This document shows, piece by piece, positions 25,732-34,880 of a DNA stretch of 64,000 nucleotides. The position numbers were made by a program, and so were the translations under genes. How positions within the stretch are numbered: the stretch's first letter is position 1; each line of letters starts with the position of its first letter. Source of the DNA: Vibrio sp. SCSIO 43135 (GTDB lineage Bacteria > Pseudomonadota > Gammaproteobacteria > Enterobacterales > Vibrionaceae); assembly GCF_023716665.1 (NCBI RefSeq), contig NZ_CP071860.1, positions 1,054,001-1,118,000 on the forward strand, read 5' to 3'. Below the pieces are notes generated by a model. The model did no database searches, was not told the origin of the DNA, and saw only the letters and a list, made by a program, of their open reading frames with translations.

Positions 25732-27954
25732 ATGAAACACACAACACTTGCCTCTGCTATGGCTGTCGCACTGACAATATCAAGCGCTGCCTACGCGCAC
25801 CAAAACGACAATATTCTGGTCAACCCTAGCTTTGAAGATCAAGGCTTAGGTTGGAGTTACTGGTTTGCCAACATTAAAGATGATCACGCATACGAAGGTG
25901 AGTTTCGTGGCCGTGTTGCACAAGGTGTAAACCATCACATCAGCCAGATCATTACCGTACCTGAGACTGGTTACTATGACTTGTCTGCCCACATAATGAG
26001 TCCAGATAACGACGCTATCTATGGCTTTGCTAACCTTGCCGACGAAATACTGTTGAGTGAAAACGTTAAGCGTAATAACCAAGATAAACGCTACAAAAAA
26101 CACAAGTTCAAACGCGTGGCGCTTGAGCAAGGCGAACAATTGAAGGTGTGGTTTTCAGGCTCCGACCAAGGCGGTGTGAGTGTCGACAAAGTAGCACTAG
26201 TGAAAACGCGAAGTGACCATCGCCACCTTAAGTTCAATCAAATCATTCAGTTCACTGCTGAGCAGCAGACTGGTGTGACAAATCTCAACAAGAACAACCG
26301 TACAATCGAATTTCATGTTCCTTACGGAACCGACTTGTCTGCTATCACAGTCGATAACATTCAGATCTCAAGTACCAGCACTTCAACCATTGCAAATGGA
26401 GACATTCTTGATCTCACTCAGCCCGTCACTGTTATAGTGTTTGATGAGAAAGGTAAAGAAGCTCAATGGACGATCAAAGCCATCGAGAAAAAAAAGCAGG
26501 TTGTCGTAACATCTTCAAACCAGAAGCTACAAGACTCTTTCGCTTGGGCCATCGACAAAACTCGCCGTTTCGTAATGACGGGACAGCACGATTTAGTAAA
26601 CCGAGATGAAAACAACAACGATGGCAGTGGGACGGCTGATTACATTCCGTCTTACTGGGCTGGCTATTTCGATCGGACGGCCTTTTACTCGCGCGACTTT
26701 TTACACCAAGCCAGTGGCGCGAAGATCGCAGGGCTCGATCTTGAAAACTTCTCGATGTTCAAAACCTTTGCCAGACACTCTACCGAATCCAGAAAGTGGT
26801 ACACCATTTGGGCGGTTAACTTCGACGGTACCCCACATACTATCGACTATACCGATGATTCTTGGTTTGTGCGTGAAGTGCCTGCGCAGTTCGAGTTTGT
26901 CGAAAAAGCATGGGAACAGTATCAATGGACTGGCGACAGCCGCTACATCGAAGATGAAGACTTGTGGCGCTTTTACACCAAGGTCCTAACAGACTATATC
27001 GAATTGCATGACGACCAAGACCCAAATGGCATCGCTGAAGGGTATGGTGGCATCTTTGAAGGTTCCGCAACGTATAATGAACGAGGCGAATTCCCGATTG
27101 AAGCGGGAGATGGCATTGGCTCACATTACCAAGCTACCGTTGCTTATACCGGAATGCTAGAAGCGAGAGGCGAACACGGCGAAGCGGCAATTTGGCGAGA
27201 AAAAGCCGCAAGGCTCAAAGCGTTCTTCAACGAAGAATGGAGCATCGCTGACCCAGCACAGCCACTTGATAACTACGTTAACATCGTTCAAAAAGATGGG
27301 TTACGTCTCAACGATTTCGGCAAAGAGAACAGCTGGTTTATGCCAATGAAGCTCATCACGGAGCCCGGCGTTCGTAACGATAGATACCTAGATTTCATTG
27401 CTGACAATCTAGGTGATGGCATCGGCTCTACTCCAGAAGCGCCAAGCAACATCGAAGCATACACCTATATTCCTGAAACTTACTTTCCATACAACCGTAA
27501 TGAAGAAGCATGGAAATGGATGCAATACATTATGGACGTAAAAGACGAACCACATGAGCGTCCGACACAAGGTACCAACGGCGATTACCCTGAAATTTCC
27601 TTTACGTTTATCTCCAATACCATCGAAGGCTTAATGGGAATTAAACCCGACGCGGCTAACCACCGTGTCACAACTGCATCACACCTCACCTCTGATATCG
27701 ACTGGTTGGAAGTTGAGCAGCTATTTATTGGCCAGCAAGAAGTGGCTATTCGACATGATGGATTGACCCAGTCGACTCTCACTAACCACTCTTCCCTTTC
27801 AATCGAATGGGACGCTTGGTTCTATGGAGATTACTCAGCTTTAATCGTCGATGGTCAGAGGGTCACTGCCAAGCAGAAACAAGTCAATGGCCAAAGTGTC
27901 AGCTACGTGACGGTTCGTGTCCCCGCGGGACAAACTTCCAACGTTCGGAGGTAA
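25732..27954 (+). CDS. Secreted multidomain putative glycosidase of the mel locus
   Basis: A 740-residue exported protein. Residues 1-22 are a signal peptide (cleavage after AYA). Residues 27-158 resemble a carbohydrate-binding jelly roll (NILVNPSFEDQGLGWSYW). Residues 170-250 look like a DUF5018-type beta domain (VPYGTDLSAITVDNI). From about 260 to 650 is an (alpha/alpha)6-barrel-like region with acidic motifs GYGGIFEGSATYNERGEFPI and PEISFTFISNTIEGLMG. A small C-terminal beta part ends PAGQTSNVRR. I infer a six-hairpin (MGH1-like) glycosidase that releases alpha-galactosyl oligosaccharides outside the cell for MelB and MelA. Family assignment and substrate are not certain. Confidence 0.7.
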   Translation: MKHTTLASAMAVALTISSAAYAHQNDNILVNPSFEDQGLGWSYWFANIKDDHAYEGEFRGRVAQGVNHHISQIITVPETGYYDLSAHIMSPDNDAIYGFANLADEILLSENVKRNNQDKRYKKHKFKRVALEQGEQLKVWFSGSDQGGVSVDKVALVKTRSDHRHLKFNQIIQFTAEQQTGVTNLNKNNRTIEFHVPYGTDLSAITVDNIQISSTSTSTIANGDILDLTQPVTVIVFDEKGKEAQWTIKAIEKKKQVVVTSSNQKLQDSFAWAIDKTRRFVMTGQHDLVNRDENNNDGSGTADYIPSYWAGYFDRTAFYSRDFLHQASGAKIAGLDLENFSMFKTFARHSTESRKWYTIWAVNFDGTPHTIDYTDDSWFVREVPAQFEFVEKAWEQYQWTGDSRYIEDEDLWRFYTKVLTDYIELHDDQDPNGIAEGYGGIFEGSATYNERGEFPIEAGDGIGSHYQATVAYTGMLEARGEHGEAAIWREKAARLKAFFNEEWSIADPAQPLDNYVNIVQKDGLRLNDFGKENSWFMPMKLITEPGVRNDRYLDFIADNLGDGIGSTPEAPSNIEAYTYIPETYFPYNRNEEAWKWMQYIMDVKDEPHERPTQGTNGDYPEISFTFISNTIEGLMGIKPDAANHRVTTASHLTSDIDWLEVEQLFIGQQEVAIRHDGLTQSTLTNHSSLSIEWDAWFYGDYSALIVDGQRVTAKQKQVNGQSVSYVTVRVPAGQTSNVRR

Positions 27955-27964
27955 CCAGTACAAA

Positions 27965-27993
27965 AAGCCTAGCGTCATCGCTAGGCTTTCTTA
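27965..27993 (+). terminator. Terminator of the mel locus
   Basis: AAGCCTAGCG-TCAT-CGCTAGGCTT followed by TCTTATTT, ten nt after the glycosidase stop. Confidence 0.92.
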
Positions 27994-28169
27994 TTTATCA
28001 TGCACATAAAACAAGCCCCTAGATGAACGCCGTTACCATAGCTTCTAGCACATAATTACCAGCCCACACTTTTCACACATAAACTTTGCGCAATACCACC
28101 TATAGGAGTATGGTTTTTAGACTATAAGAAAAATCTGTATGCGTTGGCTAGCGAGCTTAGAGGTCGTTT

Positions 28170-29216
28170 ATGGATATGAAGCCAAAATCCTTTAGTGAAG
28201 TCAGCAACGGAATACTGGATCTTAGCCAGCACTACACGGTGCTCAAATTCTTAAGTGTCATTAGCTTTCTCGTTTTTATCCCCTTAAGTATCAAAAACTT
28301 CCTCATCAATGAGAATGCGCTCGGTACAGTGTTGCTGCTGTTTGAAATCAGTTTGCTGTTTGAAGTGTATGCCAATACAACACGCAAAACGTTTTCTCTT
28401 GGTCACCTTATTCCGGTTACTTTGCTCATTATGTCGCTGATTTTAGCGATCTACATTTTTGGGGCGCTCGCAACCTACTGGGTGTTTCCCATTATTCTAT
28501 CGGTAGTGTTTTTACTGCCTCAAACCCAAGCTTTGGTGGTGAACACTGCGATCATTTTGGGTAGCTCAGCGGCCGCAATACCTAATCTAGAGGTCAGTGT
28601 TATTGGCAGGTTTGTCACTGCAATGTTCATTACGGCGGTTGTGGCGCATATTCTTGTTCGTGGCATAAGGCTACTGCAAAGTGAGCTGCGATATTTGTCT
28701 ACACGAGATCCACTCACAGGAGCGTTGAATCGTCACCAACTCGATACTCTGTTAGAGAGTGCTAGGCTCGCCTCTAAGCCAAGCAAGCAAGCCTGTATCG
28801 CCATTATTGATATCGACTTCTTTAAACAGATCAATGACCAACATGGACATGACGTTGGGGATGAAGTGATCAGCGCAGTGGTTCAAACCATCACTCACAA
28901 CACCGAAGACACAGATACGCTATTTCGCTTAGGAGGTGATGAGTTTTTGCTGCTATGTAGAAACACCACTGAGCTGGATGTACAGAAAAAACTTCATTAC
29001 TTGTCGCGGAAGGTTAAGCAGCATCAATACCCTCAAGACGCCACAGTGACCTTAAGTATTGGCTTAGCTAAGTGCATGCCCGATGACAGTGTAGAAGCCT
29101 GGTTTAAAAAAGCAGACCTTGCATTGTATGAATCCAAGCTTGCTGGTCGAGATACCGTGACGATTCACAACGCTATTGACCCCAACGTACAAGCCATCAG
29201 TTCAATATCGGGGTAA
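28170..29216 (+). CDS. Membrane GGDEF diguanylate cyclase
   Basis: A 348-residue protein with five or six transmembrane helices (about 25-165) and no large periplasmic loop, so the sensor is the membrane region itself. The GGDEF domain (about 172-335) has intact GGDEF at 255-259. The I-site position reads EDTD (246-249) instead of RxxD, so product inhibition is probably lost. Its last 20 bp overlap the 3' end of the convergent lrp-type gene, with no terminator between. Confidence 0.9.
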   Translation: MDMKPKSFSEVSNGILDLSQHYTVLKFLSVISFLVFIPLSIKNFLINENALGTVLLLFEISLLFEVYANTTRKTFSLGHLIPVTLLIMSLILAIYIFGALATYWVFPIILSVVFLLPQTQALVVNTAIILGSSAAAIPNLEVSVIGRFVTAMFITAVVAHILVRGIRLLQSELRYLSTRDPLTGALNRHQLDTLLESARLASKPSKQACIAIIDIDFFKQINDQHGHDVGDEVISAVVQTITHNTEDTDTLFRLGGDEFLLLCRNTTELDVQKKLHYLSRKVKQHQYPQDATVTLSIGLAKCMPDDSVEAWFKKADLALYESKLAGRDTVTIHNAIDPNVQAISSISG

Positions 29217-29658
29217 TACCGGTTTTAACTTGGCGAATAGCCAAGTGCGTGTGGATGTCTTTAACGGTTTCTAAGCACTGAAGCTTTCGAATAAAGGCTT
29301 CGTAACCCGTAAGGTCTTTACTCACGACTTCTAGCAAGTAGTCATACGCCCCAGACACTACATGGCAACGGGTGACTTCATCAAGGTCATTCACTTCCCT
29401 TTCGAAGTTATCAATGGAATTTGCTTGATGGTTGTTGAGGCTAACTTCGACAAACACCGTCATCCCTACTCCTACCTTAGATTTGTCTAAGTTCGCGCTA
29501 TAGCCGGTTATAAACCCCTCTTCTTCCAAACGTTTTAACCGTCTGGCACAAGGCGATGCGGATAATCCTACTCGGTCAGCCAGTTCTGCGGTTGGCAGTC
29601 TACCCTGCTTTTGAATCAGCTCTAGTATGTGTCTATCAATTCTATCCATCTTGTTCAC
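29197..29658 (-). CDS. Lrp/AsnC-family regulator
   Basis: A 153-residue feast/famine regulator. The N-terminal helix-turn-helix is at 5-60 (MDRIDRHILELIQKQGRLPT; LSASPCARRLKRLEEEGFI), followed by the RAM ligand-binding domain. I keep the GTG start at 29658, with AAGAGG four nt upstream; ATG 29649 is possible. It is divergent from an EamA exporter, a common pairing in which the Lrp-type protein senses an amino acid and controls its exporter. Confidence 0.9.
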   Translation of the reverse strand: MNKMDRIDRHILELIQKQGRLPTAELADRVGLSASPCARRLKRLEEEGFITGYSANLDKSKVGVGMTVFVEVSLNNHQANSIDNFEREVNDLDEVTRCHVVSGAYDYLLEVVSKDLTGYEAFIRKLQCLETVKDIHTHLAIRQVKTGITPILN

Positions 29659-29820
29659 TGCGCCTCTTAAAGCTGAAAACCACCAACAAATTCACTTTTA
29701 TTAGTTTATACATGCGCATTATTAGCCAATCAAAGTGAAACTTGCCAGATAAATGCGTCTAGCAACCTCCATAATTACTGTGTTGTTCACAAATAATTAA
29801 CACACTACAAAGGACACGGA

Positions 29821-30759
29821 ATGTTTTCAGGCTACCTCGCGATTATCGCGACTTTGTTACTTTGGTCGGGCTTTTTTCTATCGCTGCGTGGCGGCGCGAT
29901 TTCAGACTTAACCCCTGCCGACATCGCACTGACTCGTTTTCTGTTGCCTGCGTTAGTGTTACTGCCTTTCGCGTACAGAGCTCGAACAAGCATCTTTGCT
30001 GTCCCAAAACGTTACTTGGCAGGAATGTTAATTGGCTGCGGATTACCTTATTTGCTTGTCGCTGCAACCGCTATGCAATACGCTCCCGTCGCTGATGGCA
30101 GCGCGTTAATACCAGGCACACTGCCTTTGTTTGTTTCAGGGCTGGCGGTGTTTTTCTTCGCGCAACCATTAAGTAGTCACCGTATCGTTGGGCTATCACT
30201 GGTGATAGCAGGGATCGGTATGTTCTTTGTGTCTAGTCTTAGCAGCGCAGAGGCGACCTCTGGAAGCAACTCCCCTATCACGGGGCATTTGCTGTTCTTA
30301 CTGGGCAGTTTAATGTGGGCGGTGTTTACCATTTGCGCTAGGGTCGCAAACCTCTCACCTTTAGTCAGCGCAGGCTTCATTTCACTCATTTCCTCAGCAG
30401 CCCTGATATTACTGATCGCTACCGGCACGTTGGACAGTCATTTAGCTACGACTACTGTTTCTTCTTGGCCATGGAATGAGTTATTTGGTCATGTGATGCT
30501 TCAAGGTATTGGCGCAGGCCTAGTAGCATCATTCACGTATCTACATGCCATTTCCATACTCGGTGCTGAACGCTCTGCAGCCTTTGGTAGTGCGACGCCA
30601 GCCATTGCGACTTTACTTGCGATTCCAGTTTTTGGTGAAGTCCCAAGTTACTTTACAACCATAGCGTTGGTCACCGTCTGTGTAGGCAGCCTTATCGCCA
30701 GCAATGTATTTATGAGAAGCGATGCGTCTCTCTCCTATCGCCCCCCAACGCATAAATAG
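29821..30759 (+). CDS. EamA/DMT-family transporter
   Basis: A 312-residue inner-membrane protein with ten hydrophobic helices in two EamA repeats. Motifs include LLWSGFFLSLRGG at the start and GAERSAAFGSATPAIATLLA in the second repeat. AAAGGA precedes the ATG. The family mostly exports amino acids or metabolites. Pairing with the divergent Lrp-type regulator points to an amino-acid-responsive efflux role, but the substrate is inferred only by context. Confidence 0.85.
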   Translation: MFSGYLAIIATLLLWSGFFLSLRGGAISDLTPADIALTRFLLPALVLLPFAYRARTSIFAVPKRYLAGMLIGCGLPYLLVAATAMQYAPVADGSALIPGTLPLFVSGLAVFFFAQPLSSHRIVGLSLVIAGIGMFFVSSLSSAEATSGSNSPITGHLLFLLGSLMWAVFTICARVANLSPLVSAGFISLISSAALILLIATGTLDSHLATTTVSSWPWNELFGHVMLQGIGAGLVASFTYLHAISILGAERSAAFGSATPAIATLLAIPVFGEVPSYFTTIALVTVCVGSLIASNVFMRSDASLSYRPPTHK

Positions 30760-30760
30760 C

Positions 30761-30790
30761 AAAAAGCTCAGCGGCCAAGCTGAGCTTTTT
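30761..30790. terminator. Bidirectional terminator
   Basis: AAAAAGCTCAGC-GGCCAA-GCTGAGCTTTTT, between the convergent EamA and Hsp70 genes. Confidence 0.93.
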
Positions 30791-30824
30791 AATTTTGAAC
30801 GTAAGCGTGCTAATCCTGCACTCG

Positions 30825-32186
30825 CTACTTAAAGCAAATCTCAGCCCAACGAGCTAACCCAGCGGTAACTGATCCAAAGTAGTTTCCACTCACGACAGGG
30901 ATGTTCGGTAATTGCTGCTCTACGGCATGGCGCAAAATGGGTGAACGAGCAGAACCTCCCGTCATGAAGATGGCATCTGGCTTCGTTCCACCTTGCTCTA
31001 CCGCTTCTTTAACCAACTCCGACATCTTACTTTTCGGCGATTCAATGGCCTCGATCATTTGCTGTCGTTCAATATCGATCTGAAGCGTTTCTTGTAACAG
31101 ACGAATGTTGGCGGTATGAGACACAACGTCAGAAAGCGCAATCTTCGCCTCTTCAGCCTGACGGATAATGCTGTAGCCCAACGTTTCATGGAATACCTCA
31201 ATGAGACGAGCCAATCGCTCAGGGTGCTGCGCTTCTTTTTGCAGCAGTTTTAGCTCTGCCAAGTTTTGTCTTGAGTAGAAGGCACGCTGCGCCTCAACAT
31301 TGTTGATTGCGATTGGGTTCCAAAACTGAGTAAGCGGCATCTCTATCCCAGCATTCATTTGACTACCCATGCCAAATGGCGTCATCATCTGCTTGAACGC
31401 CAAGTAGATGTCTAGGTCATTTCCGCCAACCCGCTGGCCACTATGGGCAAGTAAACTTGCACTGCGGTCACTTTGTCCTTTCCAGCTTGGTCCCATTTGA
31501 ATTAACGAGCAGTCGGTGGTACCACCACCAATATCGACCACCAGCACGGTTTGGTCTTTATCGAGTGTCGCTTCGTACTCAAGCCCGGCAGCTACTGGCT
31601 CAAATTGAAATTCAATGTTCTTAAATCCAGCTCGTGACGCAGCCTTGCGAAGAATGCTTTCAGCCTGTTGGTTGGCGACGTCACCACCTCGACCATGGAA
31701 GTTAATCGGGCGACCAATAACGGTATCGGTGACGTCTACATTCAAACTCGCTTGAGCGTTCGACTTAATGTTAGCCATCATCGCGCATACAAGGTCTTCA
31801 AAGAAGCTAACTTGAACCTCATGTAAGCCAGAGGCACCTAAAAAAGACTTTGGTGATTTTACGTAATACACATCGCGCGGATCTTCTAAGTAGAGATCAA
31901 GGGCAGCTTTACCAAACGCTAGGTCATCAGGCTCAAGTTCTATTCCTTCGTCACGATTAAATCGAATCGCACTACGAAGCACTTGTTCACCAATCTTGTC
32001 GGATGGCGAGATATCTAAATGTCGGTATAGATATTCAGATACCGACTCTCTTGTCGGCGCGCAGAGCGTCGATGGAATATAAAAGCTCGTGTTCTCAAGT
32101 GGTAACAATCGTGGGGAGCCTTGCTCCATCACAGCTACTGAACAATTTGCTGTACCATAGTCAAAACCTATATACACCTGCACCAC
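30825..32186 (-). CDS. yegD: Hsp70-family protein, YegD-like
   Basis: A 453-residue Hsp70 ATPase-domain protein without the substrate-binding domain of DnaK, as in YegD. The actin-type ATPase motifs are present: FDYGTANCSVAV (phosphate 1), VLVVDIGGGTTDCSL (phosphate 2) and FMTGGSARSPILRHAV (adenosine). It starts with GTG codons (GTGGTGCAG), and no nearby ATG fits. It may act as a nucleotide-dependent chaperone-like protein. Its partners are unknown. Confidence 0.88.
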   Translation of the reverse strand: MVQVYIGFDYGTANCSVAVMEQGSPRLLPLENTSFYIPSTLCAPTRESVSEYLYRHLDISPSDKIGEQVLRSAIRFNRDEGIELEPDDLAFGKAALDLYLEDPRDVYYVKSPKSFLGASGLHEVQVSFFEDLVCAMMANIKSNAQASLNVDVTDTVIGRPINFHGRGGDVANQQAESILRKAASRAGFKNIEFQFEPVAAGLEYEATLDKDQTVLVVDIGGGTTDCSLIQMGPSWKGQSDRSASLLAHSGQRVGGNDLDIYLAFKQMMTPFGMGSQMNAGIEMPLTQFWNPIAINNVEAQRAFYSRQNLAELKLLQKEAQHPERLARLIEVFHETLGYSIIRQAEEAKIALSDVVSHTANIRLLQETLQIDIERQQMIEAIESPKSKMSELVKEAVEQGGTKPDAIFMTGGSARSPILRHAVEQQLPNIPVVSGNYFGSVTAGLARWAEICFK

Positions 32187-32279
32187 CCGCTATCTGCACG
32201 TAAAAAAGGGCGGCGATCCTACCTTAACTCAGCGGCAAAAACTATATCCAAAGCCATTTTGTGCAACCAAGCCAAGCTT

Positions 32280-32537
32280 TCAGATGTATATCAGCCCAAT
32301 TAGAGTTGGCAATACAACACTGGCAGCGAAATATGCGTGAAGATGGGAGGAGCGTTTAAGGCGGATCAATACTGGCGCAGCAACAAATACGAAAGCCAGG
32401 ACAGGCAGCACGTTCAAGCCTAGTGCTAAGTGGGCAAAAGTCACTAAAGTCAGAAGAGGAATAAGCAAGGTAATCGGGATTGAGAGCTTTGCGCCCAGCC
32501 CCATCATAAACAGCAGCGCCACAAGTAAAGTGATCAT
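32280..32537 (-). CDS. Small membrane protein, probably iron-regulated
   Basis: An 85-residue, very hydrophobic protein with about three membrane helices, opening MITLLVALLFMMGLGAKLSI. I do not recognise a family. No good ribosome site is visible. A strong Fur-box palindrome lies 35-50 bp upstream, so iron repression is likely. Upstream of yegD by 93 bp in the same direction; co-transcription is possible. Confidence 0.6.
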   Translation of the reverse strand: MITLLVALLFMMGLGAKLSIPITLLIPLLTLVTFAHLALGLNVLPVLAFVFVAAPVLIRLKRSSHLHAYFAASVVLPTLIGLIYI

Positions 32538-32556
32538 TAATTTTACACATGAGAGT

Positions 32557-32586
32557 AATTATCATTTTCATTAAATGATAATCATT
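32557..32586. promoter_or_regulatory. Fur box
   Basis: AATGATAATCATT (32574-32586) is a perfect palindrome with the Fur 6-1-6 pattern. An adjacent AATTATCATTTTCATT extends it as an overlapping second site. It lies between a small membrane protein gene (minus) and a DUF1289 gene (plus), so either or both may be Fur-controlled. Confidence 0.75.
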
Positions 32587-32670
32587 CCCTTTTTCAAATA
32601 CAATCGCTTTATCTAAACGTGTTGAGATAAGGTATAGTGACGCAAAATTGAAGAAGTATTAGGGCTCGGT

Positions 32671-32979
32671 TTGAAAACTCCATGTATCGCAGCATGCAAA
32701 AATAATGGTGGTATTTGCCAGGGGTGTCATCGCACTATCGATGAGATCGTTCAATGGCAGCACGTAACTGAACAAGAACGCGACGAAGTAATGGCAGAAC
32801 TCACTAAACAGAAGCAAACTCACCTCTGTCAAAGTTGTGGCGAACCCGCTTGGTGTGACATTAGTGCGGGTAAGTCTACCTGCTGGTGTTTCAACGTCGA
32901 GCAACGTGATACCTCTTCGCTCGTAAACAGCGACCAATGTATTTGCCGCAAGTGTTTAAACGCCCTGCCTATCGCTTAA
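32671..32979 (+). CDS. DUF1289 plus cysteine-rich CWC protein
   Basis: A 102-residue protein of two cysteine modules. The N-terminal DUF1289 part reads TPCIAACKNNGGICQGCHRT, with the family's GRTxDEI-like RTIDEIVQW. The C-terminal part, CQSCGEPAWC plus CWC and CICRKCL, fits the cysteine-rich CWC family. Twelve cysteines suggest metal (Zn or Fe-S) binding. It starts with TTG, six nt behind AGGG; no ATG is suitable. A Fur box sits about 85 bp upstream, divergent from a small membrane protein. Confidence 0.8.
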   Translation: MKTPCIAACKNNGGICQGCHRTIDEIVQWQHVTEQERDEVMAELTKQKQTHLCQSCGEPAWCDISAGKSTCWCFNVEQRDTSSLVNSDQCICRKCLNALPIA

Positions 32980-33188
32980 TTCTTCAATTCAAATCGCCCT
33001 TCATTGTGGATTAGTTTTTCTAATTCAAATCATAGATTTTTATCTTGCGTGAGATCACACTTTTTGATTGCTAATCATCCCGAGCAGCAATAATATCTCG
33101 CGCCTAGGATTTCCCCTTTAAATATTCGTTATTAGCTGGTCGATAGCCCAGCTAATGGTTTCGTTCGCCTTCTTGATGGAGATTTATC

Positions 33189-34394
33189 ATGTCTGCATCG
33201 TTTCCTTTAGTGAAACTGACATTCTTGATCGCAATTTTGACTGCGGTTGGCCAAATGACCCAAACCATGTACGTACCATCTATTGGTCATATGGCTGGCG
33301 AGTTTTCAGTCTCACCCGCTTCTTTGCAAGCCGTGATGGCGTGCTACTTAATCCCCTATGGTTTTTCGCAGTTTATTTACGGCCCACTGTCGGACAGACT
33401 CGGTCGTAAACCGATCATTGTTGCGGGGCTTGCGATTTACATTGTTGGCACTTTGGTTGCCCTATTTGCTCACGAATACCAATGGTTCCTTGTTGGCAGC
33501 TTTATCCAAGGTTTGGGCATTGGCAGTGGCGGTGCGATGTCACGTACCCTAACGCGTGACTGCTTCAACGGTGCTGAACTTCACCGCGCCAACAGCTTGA
33601 TCAGCATGTGTGTGATCTTCTCACCACTGATAGCACCTGTGCTCGGGGGTTACCTAACCGAAACTTTAGGCTGGCGCTCAAGCTATATGTTTTTGGCTCT
33701 ATTTGGTATCGCTGTTGTGATCACTATGATGACCAGCATGATGGAAACCTTGCCGAAAGCATCGCGTAAGTACGAACGAGTAACCGTCAGCTACAAGTAC
33801 GTATTGTCTGACAAACGCTTTCAAGGGTATTTGATCTGTTTGGTGGCCACGTTCTCTGGCGTTGCAGTATTCGAAGCCGCAGCCGGTGTGTTACTGGGAG
33901 GTGTATTACAACTACCAGCAACAACGGTCAGCCTGCTGTTTGTACTACCAATCCCGGGTTACCTCATTGGTGCAGGTTTATCGAGCATCATTGCGCAAAA
34001 ACGCAGTGAAAAGGCCGCACTAAATGTTGGTTTAGCGGCGATCATCCTTGGATCTTTGGTTGTGTTAATTCCAGGCTTAATGGGCATGACCACCGCAATT
34101 ACTCTCATTGGTGGGGCAACAATCTATTTTCTTGGCGCAGGCATTCTGTTCCCTGCTGCGACTACAGGCGCACTTCAGCCTTTCCCTTATCATGCAGGTA
34201 CTGGTGGTGCTATTTTAGGTGGAATGCAGAATTTAGGAGCGGGTTTCGCGACCCTAGGAGCATCGCTTATCCCAGCGAGCAACCAAATGCCATTGGGTGG
34301 GCTGATGTTAATCATGTCTATTTTAGCCATGATTGGGCTACGTTTAGTTAATGGCAAACAAGACCCATCAAATGAGATGCCACTCGCCGCTTAA
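33189..34394 (+). CDS. emrD: MFS multidrug exporter, EmrD-type
   Basis: A 401-residue, 12-helix MFS protein close in length to EmrD (394). Helix 1 carries AVGQMTQTMYVPSI, loop 2-3 carries YGPLSDRLGRKPI, and the drug:H+ antiporter helix 5 motif is FSPLIAPVLGGYL. It belongs to the Bcr/CflA group. GGAGA lies before the ATG. It is monocistronic with a strong terminator. Drug specificity is inferred from EmrD. Confidence 0.85.
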   Translation: MSASFPLVKLTFLIAILTAVGQMTQTMYVPSIGHMAGEFSVSPASLQAVMACYLIPYGFSQFIYGPLSDRLGRKPIIVAGLAIYIVGTLVALFAHEYQWFLVGSFIQGLGIGSGGAMSRTLTRDCFNGAELHRANSLISMCVIFSPLIAPVLGGYLTETLGWRSSYMFLALFGIAVVITMMTSMMETLPKASRKYERVTVSYKYVLSDKRFQGYLICLVATFSGVAVFEAAAGVLLGGVLQLPATTVSLLFVLPIPGYLIGAGLSSIIAQKRSEKAALNVGLAAIILGSLVVLIPGLMGMTTAITLIGGATIYFLGAGILFPAATTGALQPFPYHAGTGGAILGGMQNLGAGFATLGASLIPASNQMPLGGLMLIMSILAMIGLRLVNGKQDPSNEMPLAA

Positions 34395-34417
34395 CGCCGG
34401 ACCATCATCATACAAAC

Positions 34418-34445
34418 AACAAGGGAGGCTGTTGCCTCCCTTGTT
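34418..34445. terminator. Bidirectional terminator
   Basis: AACAAGGGAGGC-TGTT-GCCTCCCTTGTT between the convergent emrD and HopJ-type genes. Confidence 0.85.
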
Positions 34446-34457
34446 CGTACATTGAGT

Positions 34458-34805
34458 TTAGTATTTCGGGGCTAATGCCGCTGAATCAAACTTCACTCCA
34501 CCCCAGCCGGTTTTCATGAAGTTGCGGATGTTTTGGTGGTCTGTGTTATCTGGATGCTGTAACACATCTTCGCGATAAAAATGACCAAAACACGCTAATG
34601 CTTGTTGCTCCGATAGGCCTTGTAATTCTGCAAATGCGAAAATCTTGCATGAACCATTGTTCTGGTTCGCTTCGTTCACCGTCTCACCGTTTTCAAAGCG
34701 AGTTGGTGTGAATTCAAAATTTTGCTCAATCACTGCCATTGAGTCTTCAAATTGCACTGTTTCCGGCGCTGCGTTGAGCTTTTCGATAAAGGCTTTCAAT
34801 TCCAT
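34458..34805 (-). CDS. HopJ-family protein
   Basis: A 115-residue protein matching the HopJ type III effector family, with NNGSCKIFAFAELQGLSEQQ, CFGHFYREDVL and HQNIRNFMKTGWGGV. Despite its name, the family is widespread in marine gamma-proteobacteria without a nearby secretion system, and none is seen here, so a housekeeping role is more likely. It is divergent from a GAF-GGDEF cyclase. Confidence 0.85.
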   Translation of the reverse strand: MELKAFIEKLNAAPETVQFEDSMAVIEQNFEFTPTRFENGETVNEANQNNGSCKIFAFAELQGLSEQQALACFGHFYREDVLQHPDNTDHQNIRNFMKTGWGGVKFDSAALAPKY

Positions 34806-34880
34806 ATGAGATTTTCTTGAGTAAATTAAAAGCTAAAACAATAGCATAAATTTTCACTTCGCTTCGAACTTCTCAGGTAA

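Noticed and set aside
32356..32571. Alternative 71-codon ORF in another frame over the small membrane protein
   Set aside because: It begins inside the Fur box region and lacks a coherent domain or hydrophobic pattern; the 85-residue frame is more protein-like.
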